Assembly (NCBI RefSeq): GCF_005080965.1
Contig: NZ_CP034867.1
Location: 434,001-498,000 of the forward strand
DNA from: Buchnera aphidicola (Macrosiphum gaurae)
Lineage (GTDB): Bacteria; Pseudomonadota; Gammaproteobacteria; Enterobacterales; Enterobacteriaceae
DNA length: 64,000 nt
Direction of reading: 5' to 3'
Below are positions 62,261 to 64,000 of this stretch, piece by piece; the first letter of the stretch is position 1; every line of letters starts with the position of its first letter. Under the pieces are notes generated by a model. The model searched no databases, was not told the origin of the DNA, and was given only the letters and a program-made list of their open reading frames with translations. The position numbers were made by a program, and so were the translations under genes.

Positions 62261-64000
62261 ATGTTTAAAGTTTATAAATCAAACTCACTCAATATACTCT
62301 TATTAAAAGCATATGATATTATTCAAAAAAAACCTCTTTCTAATATTTTTGAAAAAGAGATTTTTATTTATGATAATAAAGTATTATTTCAATATTTAAA
62401 TATATTTCTTGCTGAAAAAGTAGGCATTTCCGCAAATTTTAAATTGTATCATCCTAAAGATTTTATATGGAAATTATTTCAAATCATATTATCTAAAAAA
62501 GAGCTAAAAAATACGTTTACTCATTCTATAATGATTTGGAAAATTATGAATATTTTAGATCAAAAAAATTTTTTTGAATATTACGATAACAAAAAAAAAA
62601 ATAAAACCCAAAATTTTAAATTTTCATTTTTAATGGCAAATATATTTGAACAATATATCTTTTATCGTCCTAATTGGATTAATGATTGGGAAAAAAAAAA
62701 CAATCAAAAATTAATCTGAGCGAAAAATGGCAAATAAAATTATGGATGAAAATAATAGACAATACAAAAAAATTAAATCAGTGTACTCATCATTTTTCAA
62801 ATTTATTTTATGATTTTTACAAATTAATTAAAGAAAAAAAAATAAAAAAAACACACTTACCTAATCGCTGTTTTGTCATTTCTTCTTTTTCGCTAAATCC
62901 TTCTTATATAAAAATTTTAAAAAAAATAAGTATATATATGAATATTTATTTTTTATATATTACACCTTATAAAAATAATATATTTAATTCAATTCAACCT
63001 AATAAAGTTTATTCATATGAAAAAATAGAAAAAGAAAACACTTTAAATAATTCATTAATGACATTATGGGGGCAATATGAAAAAATTTATTCTTTAGATA
63101 TAATTAAATCTCCAGAAATTAAAATTATTAATTACTTCAAAAAAAATAAAGATGATAATTTACTAAATAATATTAAAAATGATTTTTTTCAAAGTATTAA
63201 ATCAAGAAAAAAAAGATTTTTAAAAATAACAGATAACTCAATTTCTATCAATATTTGTTTTAATAAAAAAAATGAAATTGAGATACTACATGAAAAATTA
63301 TTAACATTTTTTCATGAAAATTCATCTATACAACCTGGCGATATAGTTGTTATTTCTTTTTTACTTGATGATTATATTCCGTATATTGACGCAATATTTA
63401 CAAAAGTAGACAAAAAAAAACAAATTCCTTTTTTTATTTCTAGAAAATTTTCTAAAAAAACAGAAATAATACTATCTTGTTTTAAAAAAATATTAAATTT
63501 ACCAAATAGTCGTTTTGAAAACGAAGAGATATTAGAATTACTTGATGTTCCTGAAATAGCAAAAAAATTTAATTTTTCAGAAGAAGAAATAAAAATTCTA
63601 TATGCTTGGATAGAAGAAGCAAATATTCGATGGGCTGTTGATTGTAAACATAAAGACTATTTATCCTTTCCTAGAGATAAACAAAATACCTGGTTTTATG
63701 GGATAGAAAAACTACTTTTGAGTTATGCAATGAATGATAGAGAAAAAATTTGGAATAATATTTTATCATGCAGTTCAATCAATGGTTCTAGAGCAGAACT
63801 TGTCGGAAAATTAATCATATTCATAAACACACTTAAGAAATGGCAAAAGAAATTATCTAAATCACAATATCTTACATATTGGTGTTCGTTATCTAAAAAA
63901 TTAATTATTGATTTTTTTTTCTACAGCAAAAAAATGGAAAAATCTATTCAGATGATTCAAAAGAATTGGATGAAAATGATTAATGATAGTTTATTGTCTA
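62261..64000 (+). CDS. recC: Exodeoxyribonuclease V gamma subunit RecC, frameshifted at a poly(A) tract and cut by the window end
   Basis: Chi-recognition and scaffold subunit of RecBCD. The N-terminal part (MFKVYKSNSLNILLLKAYDI; ISANFKLYHPKDFIWKLF; YRPNWINDWEKK) reads from ATG 62261 and stops at TGA 62718-62720 after a run of ten A (62691-62700). One extra A continues into SEKWQIKLWMKIID, which matches E. coli RecC, and the frame stays open to base 64000 with LELLDVPEIAKKF, ANIRWAVD and LLLSYAMND. The rest of the gene lies outside. Sequence is strongly diverged but collinear with E. coli RecC. Confidence 0.9.
62691..62700 (+). other. Poly(A)10 frameshift tract in recC
   Basis: Ten A residues at which the recC frame breaks; eleven join two collinear RecC segments. 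Confidence 0.8.

Overview
The window is a stretch of a very AT-rich, gene-dense, reduced gammaproteobacterial chromosome. It reads throughout as a Buchnera aphidicola (aphid primary endosymbiont) genome. The proteins look like shortened, Lys/Asn/Ile-rich versions of Escherichia coli proteins and gene blocks keep E. coli order. There are no phage genes, insertion sequences, CRISPR arrays or restriction systems. Poly(A)/poly(T) tracts are abundant. The genus call rests on gene content and protein character recognised by eye; no search was run and I do not name a strain.

Layout. 1-3208: the ffh end and rpsP-rimM-trmD-rplS. 3216-7802: a terminator, tldD (-), aroQ (+), fis and rluD (-), bamD (+). 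7958-12977: alaS, csrA, tRNA-Ser, tRNA-Arg, gshA. 13111-17355: metK (-), endA-rsmE (+), rpiA and the tRNA-Met/Leu/Gln cluster (-). 17453-22290: glnS, pyrG-eno. 22811-37118: a long minus-strand block read as mutS, cysJIH, cysGDNC, ftsB, ispD, ispF, nlpD. 37260-43386: dsbA, a polA fragment, engB, typA, gmk, ygfZ. 43562-56694: a plus-strand run of prfB, lysS, lysA, lgt, thyA, miaB, ybeY, ybeX, leuS, holA, nadD, tusA. 56822-64000: asd (-), yhgN, pgk-fbaA-mscS and the start of recC.

How the genes fit together. Translation and tRNA modification dominate. There are five aminoacyl-tRNA synthetase or synthetase-like housekeeping genes (alaS, glnS, lysS, leuS and the supporting metK), RF2, TypA, RimM, S16, L19, MiaB, TrmD, TusA, RluD, RsmE and YbeY. 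A complete assimilatory sulfate-reduction set (cysDNC, cysH, cysIJ and cysG for siroheme) is present. Together with lysA, asd and aroQ it suits a symbiont making amino acids for its host. Regulation is sparse: Fis, CsrA with a recognisable CsrA-type GGA hairpin in its own leader, and the RF2 recoding site.

Most notable observations. (1) Four conserved genes (trmD, endA, ybeY, recC) are each broken at a 10-12 nt homopolymer. In every case one extra base restores the frame and a well conserved product, which fits transcriptional slippage at poly(A) tracts, known in Buchnera, or systematic homopolymer under-calling. (2) Leucyl-tRNA synthetase has lost the editing-site motif. (3) BamD and NlpD lack lipobox cysteines although lgt is kept. 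(4) tRNA-Leu and elongator tRNA-Met both have G1-U72 acceptor pairs. (5) Nearly every convergent gene pair is separated by a strong hairpin. I see no wholly new multi-gene system.
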